DNA from: Streptomyces sp. NBC_00440
Lineage (GTDB): Bacteria; Actinomycetota; Actinomycetes; Streptomycetales; Streptomycetaceae
Reading direction: 5' to 3'
DNA: 64,000 bases
Assembly: GCF_036014215.1 (NCBI RefSeq)
Contig: NZ_CP107921.1
Coordinates: forward strand, 4,336,001 to 4,400,000
Shown here: positions 7,915 through 15,061 of the stretch, one piece after another
Position numbering within the stretch: position 1 is the stretch's first letter
Layout: every line of letters starts with the position of its first letter
Notes under the pieces: model-generated
Databases searched by the model: none
The model's input: the letters and a program-made list of their open reading frames with translations, nothing else
Told to the model about the DNA's origin: nothing
Made by a program: the position numbers and the translations under genes

Positions 7915-10182
7915 CTACTTCACCGGCTCGGGCTCCGGTGCGTCCTCGTCGGCCGGGTCGTCCGCCGGGTCGGCGGGGAGCTTCACCGAGTCGAGCAGCA
8001 GCTGCGCGACATCGACGACCTGGAGCGATTCCTTGGCCTTGCCGTCGTTCTTCTTGCCGTTGACCGAGTCGGTCAGCATCACGAGACAGAACGGGCAGGC
8101 GGTGGAGACGATGTCGGGGTTGAGGGAGAGGGCTTCGTCGACGCGTTCGTTGTTGATGCGCTTGCCGATGCGCTCTTCCATCCACATCCGTGCGCCGCCG
8201 GCGCCGCAGCAGAAGCCGCGTTCCTTGTGCCGGTGCATCTCCTCGCTGCGCAGGCCGGGCACCTTGGCGATGATCTCGCGCGGCGGTGTGTAGACCTTGT
8301 TGTGGCGGCCCAGGTAGCAGGGGTCGTGATAGGTGATCAGACCCTCGACCGGGGTGACGGGGATGAGCTTGCCCTCGTCGATGAGGTGCTGGAGCAGCTG
8401 GGTGTGGTGGATGACTTCGTACTCGCCGCCGAGCTGGGGGTACTCGTTGGCGATGGTGTTGAAGCAGTGCGGGCAGGTGGCGACGATCTTCTTCGTCGCC
8501 TTCGGCTTCTTGGTCGACTCGTCCTCGTCGTCCTCGCCGTACGCCATGTTCAGCATCGCGACGTTCTCCTGGCCGAGCTGCTGGAAGAGCGGCTCGTTGC
8601 CCAGGCGGCGGGCGGAGTCACCGGTGCACTTCTCGTCGCCGCCCATGATGGCGAAGTTGACGCCCGCGATGTGCAGCAGTTCCGCGAAGGCCTTGGTGGT
8701 CTTCTTCGCCCGGTCCTCCAGGGCGCCCGCGCAGCCGACCCAGTAGAGGTAGTCGACCTCGGTGAGGTCCTCGACGTCCTTGCCGACGATCGGGACCTCG
8801 AAGTCGACCTCCTTGGTCCACTCGACGCGCTGCTTCTTGGCCAGCCCCCAGGGGTTGCCCTTCTTCTCCAGGTTCTTGAGCATCGTGCCCGCCTCGGACG
8901 GGAACGCGGACTCGATCATCACCTGGTAGCGGCGCATGTCGACGATGTGGTCGATGTGCTCGATGTCGACCGGGCACTGCTCCACGCACGCACCGCAGGT
9001 GGTGCAGGACCACAGCACGTCCGGGTCGATCACGCCGTTCTCTTCGAGCGTGCCGATCAGCGGGCGCTCGGCCTCGGCGAGAGCCGCGGCGGGCACGTCC
9101 TTGAGCTGCTCCTCGGTGGCCTGCTCCTCGCCCTCCATGTTCTTGCCGCCGCCGGCGAGCAGATACGGGGCCTTGGCGTGCGCGTGGTCGCGCAGCGACA
9201 TGATCAGGAGCTTCGGCGAGAGGGGCTTGCCGGTGTTCCAGGCGGGGCACTGCGACTGGCAGCGGCCGCACTCGGTGCAGGTGGAGAAGTCCAGCAGGCC
9301 CTTCCAGGAGAAGTGTTCGACCTGCGAGACGCCGAACACGTCGTCCTCGCCCGGGTCCTCGAAGTCGATCTCCTTGCCGCCCGATGTCATCGGCAGCAGC
9401 GCGCCGAGCGCCGTACCGCCCTGCGCGTCGCGCTTGAACCAGATGTTGGGGAAGGCGAGGAAGCGGTGCCAGGCGACGCCCATGTCCGTCTTGAGCCCGA
9501 CCACGATCATCCAGATGAAGGACGTCCCGATCTTGACCATCGCGGTCAGGTAGATCATGTTCTGCAGCGTGCCGGTGCCGGCCCCGCGGAACGCCGCGAC
9601 GAGCGGGTACGAGAGGAAGTACGCGGCGTCGTAGCTGTGCACGCCTGCCAGTGCGCCCTCAAGTCCGCGCAGCGAGTAGATCGCCAGGCCGATGATGAGG
9701 ATGACGGCCTCGACGAAGTACGCCTGGCCGAAGTTGGAGCCCGCGAAGCGGGACTTGCGGCCCGGCCGGTCCGGCTTCGACAGCTGGCGGATCACGATCA
9801 GGACGAGGATGCCGAGCGTCGTCATCACACCGATGAACTCGACGAACATCTCGTACGGCAGCCAGTGGCCGATGACCGGCAGGACCCAGTCGGCCTTGAA
9901 GAGCTGGCCGAGGGCGTTGATCAGGGTCAGGATCAGCGAGAAGAAGCCGACCGCGACGAACCAGTGCGCGAACCCGACGATGCCCCATCGGTTCATCCGG
10001 GTGTGGCCGAGGAACTCCTTGACCACCGTGATCGTCCGCTGGGCGGGCTCGGCGGTGCGGGTGCCCGCGGGCACGTTCTGACCGAGCCGTACATAGCGGT
10101 AGATCTGGCCGATGGCTCGGGCGAACAGTGCGACACCGACCACGGTGAGTACCAGCGACACAATGATCGCGGCGAGTTGCAT
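7915..10182 (-). CDS. Membrane (Fe-S) oxidoreductase with CCG domains, EtfD/FadF-like
   Basis: This 755-residue protein starts with about five membrane helices (residues 1-250, first MQLAAIIVSLVLTVVGVALF). Two ferredoxin-type cluster motifs follow, CTECGRCQSQCP and CTTCGACVEQCP. Two heterodisulfide-reductase-like CCG regions come last, the second ending in GFCCGAGGARMWMEE. This order matches the actinobacterial membrane oxidoreductase represented by M. tuberculosis Rv0338c (EtfD), proposed to take electrons from electron-transfer flavoprotein during fatty-acid oxidation and pass them to the quinone pool. It is monocistronic, with a terminator downstream and a palindromic TTACT-N4-AGTAA element upstream. 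The C-terminal 20 residues are acidic and Pro-rich. Family confident; physiological partner inferred. Confidence 0.85.
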   Translation of the reverse strand: MQLAAIIVSLVLTVVGVALFARAIGQIYRYVRLGQNVPAGTRTAEPAQRTITVVKEFLGHTRMNRWGIVGFAHWFVAVGFFSLILTLINALGQLFKADWVLPVIGHWLPYEMFVEFIGVMTTLGILVLIVIRQLSKPDRPGRKSRFAGSNFGQAYFVEAVILIIGLAIYSLRGLEGALAGVHSYDAAYFLSYPLVAAFRGAGTGTLQNMIYLTAMVKIGTSFIWMIVVGLKTDMGVAWHRFLAFPNIWFKRDAQGGTALGALLPMTSGGKEIDFEDPGEDDVFGVSQVEHFSWKGLLDFSTCTECGRCQSQCPAWNTGKPLSPKLLIMSLRDHAHAKAPYLLAGGGKNMEGEEQATEEQLKDVPAAALAEAERPLIGTLEENGVIDPDVLWSCTTCGACVEQCPVDIEHIDHIVDMRRYQVMIESAFPSEAGTMLKNLEKKGNPWGLAKKQRVEWTKEVDFEVPIVGKDVEDLTEVDYLYWVGCAGALEDRAKKTTKAFAELLHIAGVNFAIMGGDEKCTGDSARRLGNEPLFQQLGQENVAMLNMAYGEDDEDESTKKPKATKKIVATCPHCFNTIANEYPQLGGEYEVIHHTQLLQHLIDEGKLIPVTPVEGLITYHDPCYLGRHNKVYTPPREIIAKVPGLRSEEMHRHKERGFCCGAGGARMWMEERIGKRINNERVDEALSLNPDIVSTACPFCLVMLTDSVNGKKNDGKAKESLQVVDVAQLLLDSVKLPADPADDPADEDAPEPEPVK

Positions 10183-10239
10183 GGGGGCTCCTCGGGCCTG
10201 CGAGGTGGGGATCCAGTGGTGACAGTGATTCTCAAGTGA

Positions 10240-10253
10240 TTACTAAGCAGTAA
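10240..10253 (-). promoter_or_regulatory. Candidate operator TTACT-N4-AGTAA upstream of the EtfD-like gene
   Basis: A short perfect inverted repeat (TTACT, 4 nt, AGTAA) sits 58 bases upstream of the oxidoreductase start in an AT-richer patch. Its size and position fit a TetR-type operator. No regulator is encoded beside it, so the assignment is inference from symmetry and position. Confidence 0.35.
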
Positions 10254-10464
10254 CTTAATGCAGTCCGTGCTGAGAGTACCCACTTATCCCACTGCGATGT
10301 ACCAGATCAAGTGGTGATCTGCGTCGCTCAGGGTCTCCTCATCGGATGTCTTCCGTCCAATCGTGTTACTCAGCGCATAGTGGGGCATAACGAACTAGCT
10401 TGTGGATCGTTCGAGCTGGATGCCCCGGTGGCATCACCCCGATACCGCAACCGATGGGCGGCGC

Positions 10465-11682
10465 ATGAGCCACGCGATCCCCCGTACCGAAGGCCACCAG
10501 GAACCGCCCGCCGGCGGCCCGCCCCGCACGGTCCGCTGCGCCGGTATCCCGCTCACCCCGCTCGCCCCCGCGCCGGCCGCTGAGGAGCTCGTACGCCTCG
10601 CGCTGCGGGGCGCGGCGGCGGATGTCCACCTCTGCGGCACGGACACCCTCGCGGACGCCGGCCGCGCCCCGGGCCTCCAGCGGCTGCTGCGCTCGGCGGC
10701 GCTCAACCTCCCTGCCGGGCGCGGCCCGGCCCGGGCTGCGCGGTCCGGCGGACGGCCGGCGGCGCAGGTGTACGGACCCGACCTGCTGCTCGACACCGTC
10801 CGGGCCGCACAGCGTGCGGGGCTCAGTCACTATCTGCTGACAGCCGAAGTGCCGACCGGCGAAGTGGCCGAACTGCCGACCGCTGAACTGCTGGTGCGCT
10901 ATCCCGACGCGCGGGTCGCGGGCGCCGAGCCGCTGCCCGGCCGGGCGGCCACCGCCGAGGAGTGGGCGGCGCTGGCGGCCCGCATCCGGGAGAGCGGCGC
11001 CCGGCTGGTCTGGATCGGCGGGTCCGGCGCCGCCCGGCAGCACAGCGCGGCCGCCCGCCTCGCCGCTCTGCACCCCGCGGTGTACGTCGCGGCGGGCCCG
11101 GCCTTCGCCCTCCTCCACGAACGCGCCGACAGCGGGCGGTGGAAGCGGTGGCCGGCGGGGGTGCGGAGCTACGCACGCTTCCTGCGGGCCGCGGCGCGGG
11201 AGCGGCACCGGGGCCGCGGCCCGTACCGCGAACTCGCCCAGCTGCTGGCCGACGCCGAGATCGATCTCGTCCTGGACGCGGGCGCGGACGCCGGCGCGTA
11301 TGTGACGGGGCTGCGCCGCGCCGGGTACCGCGGGCGGGTGGTCTCGTTCGAGGTGCTGCCCGGGCCACGCGAACAACTGCTGCGGTGTGCCGCGGGCGAC
11401 CCCGGGTGGTCCGTTCTGCCGTACGCGCTGGGCGACGGGAACGGACCCGACGGGGGCCACCGGCTCGACGCGCTGTGGGACGCGGTGACCGCGCCGGGCG
11501 AGCGGCTGTTCGTACGGCTGCGGGCACCCGGCCACGAGGAGCGGCTGCTCGACGGCGCCGGGCTGTACGCAACGGAGTGCGTCGGCCTCCAGACACGGGG
11601 GGAGCGGGGCGACCCGCTGCCCGGGTACACGGCGGTGCCGCCGACGGTGCCCGGCGACGTGGTGCTGTTCCGGCGCGGGTGA
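10465..11682 (+). CDS. WecG/TagA-like glycosyltransferase domain fused to FkbM-like methyltransferase domain
   Basis: This 405-residue protein has two recognisable parts. Residues about 20-230 follow the WecG/TagA/CpsF pattern (GIPLTPL opening, VYGPDLLLDTV, then a Rossmann-like LVWIGGSGAA), the fold that transfers N-acetylmannosamine or related sugars to lipid-linked acceptors. Residues about 258-405 resemble the FkbM methyltransferase fold, with the SAM-binding stretch LDAGADAGAYV and the acidic VVSFEVLPG. The catalytic-base motif of WecG (lpDG) reads LPAGRG here, so the Asp is Ala84. The FkbM KxDxxGxE-type motif reads VRLRAPGHEE. Both halves may therefore be altered or non-catalytic. It lies upstream of and convergent with rodlin 1. 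The ATG at 10465 is preferred over an upstream ATG that would add 21 atypical residues. Confidence 0.65.
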   Translation: MSHAIPRTEGHQEPPAGGPPRTVRCAGIPLTPLAPAPAAEELVRLALRGAAADVHLCGTDTLADAGRAPGLQRLLRSAALNLPAGRGPARAARSGGRPAAQVYGPDLLLDTVRAAQRAGLSHYLLTAEVPTGEVAELPTAELLVRYPDARVAGAEPLPGRAATAEEWAALAARIRESGARLVWIGGSGAARQHSAAARLAALHPAVYVAAGPAFALLHERADSGRWKRWPAGVRSYARFLRAAARERHRGRGPYRELAQLLADAEIDLVLDAGADAGAYVTGLRRAGYRGRVVSFEVLPGPREQLLRCAAGDPGWSVLPYALGDGNGPDGGHRLDALWDAVTAPGERLFVRLRAPGHEERLLDGAGLYATECVGLQTRGERGDPLPGYTAVPPTVPGDVVLFRRG

Positions 11683-11730
11683 GGCGCCGGCGCCCCTGGC
11701 GAGGACGGACGGCGGGACGGACATGAAGAA

Positions 11731-11762
11731 GCCCCGGTGGCAGCTCGCGCTGCTACCGGGGC
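11731..11762. terminator. Terminator between the WecG-FkbM gene and rodlin 1
   Basis: Inverted repeat GCCCCGGT-G-GCAG ... CTGC-T-ACCGGGGC with a 6-nt loop and one internal mismatch lies between convergent genes and can serve both. Confidence 0.7.
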
Positions 11763-11817
11763 CACTTCAGTGCTCCACCAGGACGTCAGTGTCCGGAGGT
11801 CGGAGGAGCGGCGGTGA

Positions 11818-12231
11818 TCAGCGGCCGTTCCCGGCGCCGTTGCCCGAGAGGATCGGGATGTTGTCCAGGAGGTGCGACAGCGCCTCGTCACCCTTGGCCT
11901 GGGTGGAGTTCTCGGTGCACTGCTGGGTCTGCGGCGAGGACAGGACCGGGATGTCCTGGACGGAGATCGGGACAACGCCGATGAGCGAACCGAGGTTGGC
12001 CTTGGCCGGCAGGGCGATGCAGGGCTTGTTCAGCGAGCCCTGGATGAGGCCGATCTGCGGGCTCATGTTGCCGTACGTGGCGGAGTTGCCGAACGCCTGC
12101 TGGGCTCCGTTGCCACTCAGCGACGTGGTGCCGCCGTCGTGGCCGACTGCCATGGCCGGCGACGCCATCATCGCGCCCGCGCCTGCCATCGTGAGGGTGG
12201 CCGCCGCAGTGGCCACAGCCTTCTTGATCAT
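11818..12231 (-). CDS. Rodlin (RdlA/RdlB family) 1
   Basis: This 137-residue secreted protein is a rodlin, which organises chaplin amyloid fibrils into the rodlet layer of aerial hyphae and spores. The signal peptide MIKKAVATAAATLTMAGAG ends near AMA-VGHDGG. The mature part carries the family landmarks [62 protein letters not shown] and a C-terminal LSGNGAGN. Two Cys are conserved. An AAGGA ribosome site lies about 8 bases upstream of the ATG. It is divergent from a short chaplin, and a second rodlin about 70% identical by eye closes the far end of the locus. A shared promoter motif is listed separately. Confidence 0.95.
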   Translation of the reverse strand: MIKKAVATAAATLTMAGAGAMMASPAMAVGHDGGTTSLSGNGAQQAFGNSATYGNMSPQIGLIQGSLNKPCIALPAKANLGSLIGVVPISVQDIPVLSSPQTQQCTENSTQAKGDEALSHLLDNIPILSGNGAGNGR

Positions 12232-12279
12232 ATCGCGTCCTTCTGTTGTCGCACGAGTGCCCGCTTCCGGAGCGCTCTG

Positions 12280-12307
12280 ATCAACTGCCGGATCGGCGAT
12301 TGGTTCC
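12280..12307 (-). promoter_or_regulatory. Rodlin-type promoter motif (rodlin 1)
   Basis: On the minus strand GGAACC is followed after exactly 16 bases by GTTGAT, about 49 bases before the rodlin ATG. The same two hexamers with the same spacing occur before rodlin 2. GGAACC resembles the -35 region of sigma-BldN promoters, and chaplin and rodlin genes are known BldN targets; the match at -10 is not decisive. Confidence 0.55.
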
Positions 12308-12501
12308 GGCGCTTCACTCATATGGCTTCCATGTCGCAGGCGCGCGGCAAGTGGGTTGACGCAGCCGGTGGCCAGGGGTCTTCCCCATTGGGCCGAACAG
12401 GTTCCGTGGGTCGCCCGGCCGTGTCGCTGCCCCCAACTATTCGTTGCGAATCGAGTGAGTCCTGATTCAGGGCACAACATCGAAGAGAAGGTGCAACTCC
12501 C

Positions 12502-12741
12502 ATGAACACTGCCAAGAAGGCAGCTCTCGTCCTTGCCACCGCGGGCCTCGCCGCCGGCGGCGCCGCCGGCTCCGCGTTCGCCGACGCCGGCGCCGAGGGT
12601 GCGGCCGTGGGCTCGCCGGGTGTCCTCTCGGGCAACCTGGTCCAGGTCCCCGTCCACATTCCGGTCAACGTCTGCGGCAACACCGTGAACGTCATCGGTC
12701 TGCTGAACCCGGCGTTCGGCAACACCTGCGTCAACCGCTGA
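12502..12741 (+). CDS. Short chaplin
   Basis: This 79-residue secreted protein is a short chaplin, a hydrophobic amyloid-forming surfactant of aerial hyphae. After a signal peptide (MNTAKKAALVLATAGLAAGG, cleavage near AFA-DAG) the mature part is a single chaplin domain, including GSPGVLSGNLVQVPVHIPVN, then CGNTVNVIGLLNPAFGN and the terminal CVN. The two chaplin cysteines are present. There is no sorting signal, so it is not covalently wall-anchored. GAAGGTG lies about 10 bases upstream of the ATG. It is divergent from rodlin 1 across a 270-bp region. Confidence 0.95.
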   Translation: MNTAKKAALVLATAGLAAGGAAGSAFADAGAEGAAVGSPGVLSGNLVQVPVHIPVNVCGNTVNVIGLLNPAFGNTCVNR

Positions 12742-12792
12742 CACCCTGATCCGGTTCGTCCGGTGAAGCCCGGTCCCCGGACCGGACAGCAG

Positions 12793-12831
12793 AAGTGGCG
12801 GTATCCGCGGACGACGCGGGTACCGCCACTT
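12793..12831. terminator. Bidirectional terminator downstream of the short chaplin
   Basis: AAGTGGCGGTA (12793-12803) pairs with TACCGCCACTT (12821-12831), and an inner CCGCG/CGCGG pair extends the stem. It lies between the plus-strand chaplin and the convergent unknown secreted protein. Confidence 0.75.
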
Positions 12832-12863
12832 TCGTGTCGCGGCAGATACCGGGACCGGGGCTG

Positions 12864-13157
12864 CTACTGGCTGCCCAGCTGCACGCCGCCCAGCATCGGG
12901 GTGGCCTGGCGGGCGAGGCCCATGACCTTCTCGGGGGCGTCGGCCTTGCCCGAAACCACACTGGTCGCGGTGTCGGCGAGCGCGGCCACCGGGACCGCTG
13001 CCCCCGTCTGAAGTGACTGCGTGGCCTGGTCGAGTCCGCCGTTGAGGCTCATCGGGGGCATGGCCGGGGGCGCCGCGGCGAACGCGGGGGTGGCCGCGCC
13101 CGCGCCGATCGCCATCATGGAACCGGCGACGACTGCGGCGGCCTTTGCGTACTTCAT
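12864..13157 (-). CDS. Unknown small secreted protein within the rodlin/chaplin locus
   Basis: This 97-residue protein is not recognised as a named family. It has a clear signal peptide (MKYAKAAAVVAGSMMAIGAG, cleavage near AFA-AAP). The mature chain of about 70 residues has a short Pro/Met segment (PPAMPPMSLNGG), then an Ala/Val/Thr-rich amphipathic part without cysteines. It is neither a rodlin nor a chaplin. It sits between two chaplin genes, and its upstream region carries the same GTTTCCCC-N10-GATCGTTAGC motif as the next chaplin, so it is probably expressed with the surface layer. A role in the hydrophobic sheath is inferred from context and promoter alone. Confidence 0.75.
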   Translation of the reverse strand: MKYAKAAAVVAGSMMAIGAGAATPAFAAAPPAMPPMSLNGGLDQATQSLQTGAAVPVAALADTATSVVSGKADAPEKVMGLARQATPMLGGVQLGSQ

Positions 13158-13251
13158 GTCGAATACTCTTCTCCGGCAGCGCTGTTCACAGCTGCGACTC
13201 TCGCGCCACGACACCGCCCAGGAGGGGTGCCGGTGCGCCGCCTTCACCGTG

Positions 13252-13279
13252 GCTAACGATCCCTGCCCGCAGGGGAAAC
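13252..13279 (-). promoter_or_regulatory. Shared promoter-like motif, unknown secreted protein
   Basis: On the minus strand GTTTCCCC, 10 bases, GATCGTTAGC, centred about 110 bases before the start. The identical pair with identical spacing occurs before the adjacent chaplin, while surrounding sequence differs. Confidence 0.55.
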
Positions 13280-13322
13280 CCCGGGACGGCGAACGTTTCT
13301 GCACTGTTCAGCCGCGTACGGC

Positions 13323-13366
13323 GAAGTGGCCCCGCCGGGTCCTGGGAGACCCGGCGGGGCCACTTC
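13323..13366 (-). terminator. Terminator after chaplin (minus strand)
   Basis: A perfect 19-bp inverted repeat (13323-13341 and 13348-13366) with a 6-nt loop lies 31 bases past the chaplin stop. Confidence 0.8.
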
Positions 13367-13396
13367 AGCGACTCGCCCTCGCGGGAGAGCCGTACG

Positions 13397-13630
13397 TCAC
13401 TTGTTGATGCAGGTGTTGCCGAACGCCGGGTTCAGCAGCGCGATGACGTTGATGCTGTTGCCGCAGACGTTCACCGGAACGTGAATCGGAACCTGGATGA
13501 CGTTGCCGGAGAGGACACCGGGCGAGCCGATGGCCGCACCCTCCGCGCCCGCGTCCGCCATGGCGGGCGCAGCGGCGCCCAGGGCCATCATGACGCCGGC
13601 GGCGAGAACAGCAGCCTTCTTGAACTTCAT
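13397..13630 (-). CDS. Short chaplin
   Basis: This 77-residue short chaplin resembles the one at 12502 but lies on the opposite strand. A signal peptide (MKFKKAAVLAAGVMMALGAA, cleavage near AMA-DAG) precedes one chaplin domain containing GSPGVLSGNVIQVPIHVPVN, CGNSINVIALLNPAFGN and the terminal CINK. Both conserved cysteines are present, and no LPXTG-type anchor is found. AGGAAGG sits about 7 bases upstream of the ATG. It has its own strong terminator and a promoter-like motif shared with the unknown secreted gene. In the mature protein it differs from the first chaplin mainly by Val/Ile and Thr/Ser swaps, so the two are probably functionally redundant paralogues. Confidence 0.95.
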   Translation of the reverse strand: MKFKKAAVLAAGVMMALGAAAPAMADAGAEGAAIGSPGVLSGNVIQVPIHVPVNVCGNSINVIALLNPAFGNTCINK

Positions 13631-13718
13631 GTCGATCCTTCCTGCAGCGGTGTCTCCCGCAGCCACGACCATCGCGACGCGTGTCCAGTTGCCTTTTCAT
13701 GAACACCACTGCAGGACT

Positions 13719-13746
13719 GCTAACGATCGGTGCGCCCTGGGGAAAC
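13719..13746 (-). promoter_or_regulatory. Shared promoter-like motif, chaplin
   Basis: On the minus strand GTTTCCCC-N10-GATCGTTAGC, the same as at 13252-13279, begins about 116 bases upstream of the chaplin start. CGTTAG could be an ECF-type -10 element; the sigma factor is not identifiable from sequence alone. Confidence 0.55.
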
Positions 13747-13821
13747 TCTGTGCAGGGTGCCAGGCGTCAACTCAACCCGAATGCTCTCCGGGATCCGGTC
13801 GGGGCGGCGTGCGGACACACG

Positions 13822-13857
13822 CGTGGCCGCCGCAACGTCCTGTCTGCGGCGGCCACG
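13822..13857 (-). terminator. Terminator after rodlin 2
   Basis: A perfect 13-bp inverted repeat (13822-13834 and 13845-13857) with a 10-nt loop lies 18 bases past the rodlin 2 stop. Confidence 0.75.
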
Positions 13858-13874
13858 TGGGAGCAGCGAGGAGA

Positions 13875-14288
13875 TCAGCCCCGGTTCGCCGCACCGTTGC
13901 CCGAGAGGACCGGGATGTTGTCCAGGATGTGCGACAGGGCCTCGTCGCCCTTCGCCTGGGTGGAGTTCTCGGTGCACTGCTGGTTCTGCGGCGAGGACAG
14001 GACCGGGATGTCCTGAACGGCGATCGGGATGAGGCCGATGAGGGAGCCCACGTTGGCCTTGACCGGCACACCGAGGCAGGGCTTGTTCAGCGAGCCCTGG
14101 ACCAGGCTGAGCTGCGGGCTCTGGCTGCCCTTGGTGGCCGAGTTGCCGAAGGCCTGCTCGGCACCGTTGCCGCTGGCGGAGGTGGTGCCGTTGTCGTTAC
14201 CGACGGCCAGGGCCTGCGGGGCCAGGGTCGCGCCGGCGCCGACGATCGAGGCGGTGACGGCTGCGGTGGCCAGAATCTTCTTGATCAC
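13875..14288 (-). CDS. Rodlin (RdlA/RdlB family) 2
   Basis: This is a second 137-residue rodlin of the same length as rodlin 1, with signal peptide [20 protein letters not shown] ending near ALA-VGN. Mature landmarks are GGxxx-type Ser/Asn-rich [54 protein letters not shown] and LSGNGAAN. The most divergent stretch versus rodlin 1 is the signal peptide and residues about 50-75. It is transcribed in the same direction as rodlin 1 and carries the same promoter motif. Streptomycetes commonly encode two rodlins side by side; here they flank two chaplins and an unknown gene. Confidence 0.95.
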   Translation of the reverse strand: MIKKILATAAVTASIVGAGATLAPQALAVGNDNGTTSASGNGAEQAFGNSATKGSQSPQLSLVQGSLNKPCLGVPVKANVGSLIGLIPIAVQDIPVLSSPQNQQCTENSTQAKGDEALSHILDNIPVLSGNGAANRG

Positions 14289-14332
14289 TGTGGTCCCTTT
14301 TCTGCATTTTTGCCCGGAAGTGGAGCACCCTG

Positions 14333-14360
14333 ATCAACTCCAGGGGCCGAGTTTGGTTCC
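14333..14360 (-). promoter_or_regulatory. Rodlin-type promoter motif (rodlin 2)
   Basis: GGAACC-N16-GTTGAT on the minus strand, 45 bases before the rodlin 2 ATG. Hexamers and spacing match the site before rodlin 1, and flanking AGTTGATCAG is also conserved. Confidence 0.55.
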
Positions 14361-14657
14361 GCCCGTTCACTCGTTTGCCGTAGCGCACGAGTGCGGCGGT
14401 CCGTCGGGGCGAGCCCCCTGTGCGCGGGGTGCGCCGTGCTGCGCGGGTTCCGCCGGCGGTGGCAGCGGGGAACGGGCCGCTCATCCATCAGTTCGTCTTC
14501 TGTATTCGCGTGGTCCCGTATTTCCCCGTCGTTTCCCGCACGCGTTTAACGAATGCTTCTTCAGCGGGGTACGCGCCGTCACCCGTTGGGGAGCTTCGCG
14601 GGTCCACGCGGGGTCTATTGCCCACTGCCACAAGGGAATTCAGTGCATTCGGTTGAT

Positions 14658-14671
14658 CCGCCGTACGGCGG
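14658..14671. promoter_or_regulatory. 14-bp perfect palindrome in the EPS upstream region
   Basis: CCGCCGTACGGCGG lies about 400 bases before the first EPS glycosyltransferase, inside a 770-bp region (14289-15061) that is AT-richer than its surroundings at about 14490-14790. It could be an operator for the EPS operon. Apart from this palindrome and the small frame at 14779, I see nothing else defined in this gap. Confidence 0.35.
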
Positions 14672-14778
14672 TATGTGCAAGTACTGGCTGATTTTCCACC
14701 CCGCTTTCTGACAAAGTGCACTCCTGCTTGGGCCGCTTGGGCTGCTTGGTTGCAATTGTCGAGACGGGAGAGCAGTCA

Positions 14779-14997
14779 ATGCGAAAAACGACGGGTCTCG
14801 CTGTGCCGTGCGGCTTGGGCGCACCGCCGGACGAGGCGCGTTCCGCCGTCTCCCGTCCGACGGGCAACGGATCCGGCGCATTCGGTCCGCAGCCCGTTCT
14901 CCCCTGCGGCGCCGGCCGTCCGGACTTCCACTTCTCCGCCGAAAGCAGCGGGTCTTTTCCCGGCGTGCTCCTCGTGCAGACGGATTCGCGCCGCTGA
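14779..14997 (+). CDS. Possible small protein upstream of the EPS operon
   Basis: This 72-codon reading frame has an ATG preceded by GGGAG about 7 bases upstream and mostly G or C at third positions, which argues that it is translated. The product begins MRKTTGLAVPCGLGAPPDE and contains two cysteines, Gly/Pro-rich stretches and no membrane helix or signal peptide. I do not recognise it. It ends 65 bases before the first glycosyltransferase and could be a leader peptide or a small EPS accessory protein. An in-frame start farther upstream (14716) lacks a ribosome site. Expression is uncertain. Confidence 0.45.
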   Translation: MRKTTGLAVPCGLGAPPDEARSAVSRPTGNGSGAFGPQPVLPCGAGRPDFHFSAESSGSFPGVLLVQTDSRR

Positions 14998-15061
14998 GCC
15001 ATCCGCTCCGCGCACCCCGGGGAAACCGATCTCCGGGTCAGGTACTAAGAGAGCCGCACAC

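Noticed and set aside
7801..10239. 812-codon plus-strand open frame opposite the EtfD-like gene
   Set aside because: Shadow of the reductase gene; the minus strand has canonical Fe-S motifs.
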